This document shows, piece after piece, positions 31,724-33,711 of a stretch of 33,711 nt of DNA. The first letter of the stretch is position 1, and each line of letters opens with the position of its first letter. A program made the position numbers and the translations under genes. The notes under the pieces were generated by a model that was given only the letters and a program-made list of their open reading frames with translations, did no database searches and was not told the DNA's origin. The stretch is from Myxococcales bacterium (GTDB lineage: Bacteria > Myxococcota_A > Polyangia > Polyangiales > Polyangiaceae). The DNA lies in assembly GCA_025355005.1 (NCBI GenBank), contig JANXLV010000154.1, positions 1-33,711 on the forward strand, given 5' to 3'.

Positions 31724-33316
31724 TCATTCACGACGCTTGTCAGCGATGCGTGTCGGCTCCACGCGCTCTTCGACCGCGACGCCGCTCTCCTGTTTGGGGC
31801 GCACCGGCGGGGCCTCTTCATCGAAGATGAAGCTCCCAGCGCGCGGTCGCATGGCGCCCGCCTTGTCGGTGTCGCGCGTGATGGTCGCGCGCTGCGACTT
31901 GGGCGCGTCCTCCTCCTCGCGCGGGATGGCTGCTGGGCGCGGCTGCGGAAAGATGGAGCCGGGCCCGCTCGGCGCGGTTGCGCGCGGCGGAGGCAGGGCC
32001 TGCGGGGGAATGTTCTTGGGCGCCGCCTGCGGAGCGGGCACCTTCTGCACCGCCGGCGGCACGTAGTCGTCGCTTCGCGAGTCGCGGTGGTTCGGGGGGG
32101 ACAGGGGGGACAGGGGGGACGCGGGCTTGCTCGGGACGGGCGGCGGCACCTTCTGAGGCGCGCGGCTCGGCTGCGCTGCTTGCGGTGCGCGGCTCTGCTG
32201 CGACGGGGACTGCTGGGTGACCTTGCTCGGGCCGGAGGACATCATCGGAGGCGGCGGCCTGGGCCCGCGCGACTGCGCCGGCTGCATCGGCTTGCCGGTC
32301 TGGATGCTCAGGCTGCGCATGGCCTGCTCGGCCGCGTCCGCAAGGCTGTTGCGTGATGCTCGCGACGCACCCGCCGTGACCCTGTCGACGTTGTTCGGCG
32401 GGATCACGCGCTCCATCTGCGTGCTCATCTTGCGCGATGATGCGGGCGAGACGCCCAGCGCGAACTTCGCCTCCTTCACAGCGTGGTGGAAGGTCTCCGC
32501 CAGATCGCGCGCGGACTGGAAGCGCAGGCCCGCGTCCGGTGCGAGCCCGCGCCGCATCCACTGATCGAGCGGCACCGCGACCTCTTCGGGGAACACGCGC
32601 GACAGCGACGGCGGTGCGCCGCTCATGATCTGCATGACCTCGGGCATCGACTCGCCCACGTAGGGCACCTCGCCGCAGAGGCACTCGTACGCAAGCACGG
32701 CGAGCGCGAAGAGGTCCGCGCGCGCATCGGCGGGCTTCGCGTCGCGGAGCACCTCGAGCGGCATGTACTCCAGCGTGCCGCACAGCTCACCGGCGATGGT
32801 CAGGTTCGGCTGGATCACCTCGGAGATGCCGAAGTCGATCACCTTGGCGATCGCTCGACCGCGATCGTCCTTGGTCATGAACACGTTACCGGGCTTGATG
32901 TCCTTGTGGACGATGCCCATCGAGTGCGCACGTGCAAGCGCGCGGGCGACGTGCACGATGATCTCCTCGGTCTCGTCCAGCTCCAGCTTCTTGCGGATAG
33001 CGATGCGCGTGTCGAGCGGTTCGCCTTCGAGCGCCTCGTAGATGATGTACGGCACATCCCCGGACGTCACACCGTACGAGAGCACCCGCACGATGTGCGG
33101 GCTGAGCATGCGAGCGCAGAGCTCCGCCTCCTTCTCGAACATCTCGCGTCGGCCGCCGTCGGCGCGGAGGGCGGACTGCATCACCTTCACCGCGACGTCG
33201 ATGCCAAGGTGGAGGTCCTTCGCAAGCCACACGGTGCCCATCGCGCCCTCGCCGAGCGCCGAGCCCAGCTTGAAGCGACCGTCGAGCACTGCTCCAGCAT
33301 GGAAGAAGCTGCTCAC
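31724..33316 (-). CDS. Non-RD Ser/Thr protein kinase with Pro-rich tail
   Basis: The 530-residue product has a kinase domain at about 13-290: glycine loop GEGAMGTVW, K44 in VAVKV, VHKDIKPGN (D139, with Lys138 in place of the usual Arg), IDFG (D161) and YMPLE where most kinases have APE. The replaced Arg makes it a non-RD kinase, a group often not controlled by activation-loop phosphorylation. The remaining 240 residues are a Pro/Ser/Ala-rich tail without a transmembrane helix or known domain; part of the Pro-rich tail is encoded by a C-run repeat at 32094-32120. GTG 33316 is the start, with GGGAG about eight bases upstream. It is followed by a GT39-like membrane gene, which may be a target or a co-regulated function. 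Confidence 0.87.
   Translation of the reverse strand: MSSFFHAGAVLDGRFKLGSALGEGAMGTVWLAKDLHLGIDVAVKVMQSALRADGGRREMFEKEAELCARMLSPHIVRVLSYGVTSGDVPYIIYEALEGEPLDTRIAIRKKLELDETEEIIVHVARALARAHSMGIVHKDIKPGNVFMTKDDRGRAIAKVIDFGISEVIQPNLTIAGELCGTLEYMPLEVLRDAKPADARADLFALAVLAYECLCGEVPYVGESMPEVMQIMSGAPPSLSRVFPEEVAVPLDQWMRRGLAPDAGLRFQSARDLAETFHHAVKEAKFALGVSPASSRKMSTQMERVIPPNNVDRVTAGASRASRNSLADAAEQAMRSLSIQTGKPMQPAQSRGPRPPPPMMSSGPSKVTQQSPSQQSRAPQAAQPSRAPQKVPPPVPSKPASPLSPLSPPNHRDSRSDDYVPPAVQKVPAPQAAPKNIPPQALPPPRATAPSGPGSIFPQPRPAAIPREEEDAPKSQRATITRDTDKAGAMRPRAGSFIFDEEAPPVRPKQESGVAVEERVEPTRIADKRRE
32094..32120 (+). repeat. G-run tandem repeat (GGGGGGACA type) inside the kinase tail
   Basis: Three runs of six to seven G separated by ACA lie in the plus strand, which is the template strand for this minus-strand gene. 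They encode Pro-Leu-Ser-Pro in the kinase tail. The 9-base unit is in frame, but slippage within a run would shift the frame. The G-runs could also form a G-quadruplex on the template strand. Confidence 0.75.
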
Positions 33317-33330
33317 GAGCCACTCCCAGC

Positions 33331-33352
33331 GGTGACGAGATGCGAGGTCACC
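33331..33352. promoter_or_regulatory. Inverted repeat GGTGAC-N10-GTCACC
   Basis: Two six-base arms flank a ten-base spacer in the short gap between the ABC1-like gene and the non-RD kinase start. The spacing fits a dimeric regulator site, or a weak terminator after the ABC1-like gene. Confidence 0.3.
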
Positions 33353-33392
33353 TAGACATGATGCGCTCTTAAGGCAGGGATGTCGATGGCAG

Positions 33393-33711
33393 CTACGTCA
33401 GGAACGCACGCTCCACGGCCGCGTAATCGCAGTCCACGTCCAGCCGGGCGAGGACGGAGTAGAAGCCGAACTGTAGTCTGTTCAGGAAGAGCATGTGGGG
33501 AGGCATGGTGAAGAACTCGGACTCGGGCACCTTCGCCGCGTCCTTGGCCAGCCCCTTCATGCCTGCGACAAGGCTGCCCGCATACTCCCGCGTCATTCGA
33601 TACGGCGTGGAAAAAAGCGGCTCGAAGCAGATTCGCGTGTACGCCTGCGCAGCGTCCTCCAGCTTGCCGGGCTTTGCGCCGATCAGGTTGCTCACCCCGT
33701 CGCGGAACGCC
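33393..33711 (-). CDS. ABC1/UbiB/AarF-like atypical kinase, C-terminal end (partial)
   Basis: The C-terminal 105 codons are visible; the gene enters from beyond the right edge, and the frame is open to base 33711. The segment includes SEFFTMPPHMLFLNRLQFGF followed by YSVLARLDVD, and resembles the C-terminal part of ABC1 (ADCK/UbiB/AarF) proteins, where an L-x-R-x-x-F/Y-G-x-x-S-V-L-A-x-L helix is common. These are atypical kinase-like ATPases linked to quinone or lipid metabolism in many bacteria. The catalytic part lies outside the window, so activity cannot be judged. A GTG at 33695 is only an internal codon of the open frame. It precedes the non-RD kinase gene on the same strand with a 76-base gap. 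Confidence 0.6.
   Translation of the reverse strand, partial: AFRDGVSNLIGAKPGKLEDAAQAYTRICFEPLFSTPYRMTREYAGSLVAGMKGLAKDAAKVPESEFFTMPPHMLFLNRLQFGFYSVLARLDVDCDYAAVERAFLT

Overview
The window reads as chromosomal DNA of a high-GC myxobacterium (phylum Myxococcota, probably class Polyangia). The evidence is: three large eukaryote-like Ser/Thr protein kinases; a surface protease with a MYXO-CTERM-like tail; many lipoproteins with Asp/Ala/Gly- or Ser/Gly-rich linkers after the lipid cysteine; frequent GTG/TTG starts; strongly GC-rich third codon positions; and hexamer microsatellites between genes. I saw no rRNA, tRNA, insertion sequence, phage or CRISPR array. Gene identities come from reading motifs by eye, not from searches.

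Layout. 1-1503 (+): the 3' end of a membrane gene coupled to an Omp85/BamA-like outer-membrane barrel. 1519-3084 (-): a complete ATP-dependent DNA ligase. 3275-4447 (+): a secreted S1-family serine protease with both an N-terminal lipobox and a C-terminal anchor signal. 4528-12180 (+): a tightly coupled four-gene operon of transglutaminase/DUF2126, circularly permuted ATP-grasp fused to alpha-E, a second transglutaminase, and an unrecognised lipoprotein. 12187-19151 (-): a LarA-like protein, an orphan histidine kinase followed by an unexplained coding-like fragment, and a 1232-residue kinase with alpha-helical (HEAT-like) repeats. 19231-20054 (+): hexamer repeats, then a VapBC-type toxin-antitoxin pair with an operator-like palindrome at its start. 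20075-23750 (-): a four-gene overlapping operon of a transmembrane kinase, a TPR/PEGA-like protein and two DUF1566 proteins. 24143-26663 (+): two tandem paralogous lipoproteins. 26674-29574 (-): a HAD-IB phosphatase downstream of a LigD-type end-joining protein. 29575-30142: a non-coding stretch with three consecutive hairpins. 30143-33316 (-): a non-RD kinase followed by a GT39-like membrane protein. 33393-33711 (-): the C-terminal end of an ABC1/UbiB-like protein.

The most notable items are these. (1) LigD keeps its phosphoesterase and polymerase domains, but its ligase domain has lost the catalytic lysine, the motif IV and V lysines and the whole OB-fold, while an intact separate ATP-dependent ligase lies about 24 kb away. 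(2) The amidoligase/transglutaminase operon ends in a translationally coupled lipoprotein, a candidate substrate or surface partner of a peptide-modifying system. (3) A 34-codon stretch directly follows the histidine kinase stop in the same frame, looks coding, and has no start of its own. (4) A kinase to TPR/PEGA to DUF1566 to DUF1566 operon links cytoplasmic signalling to envelope lipoproteins.
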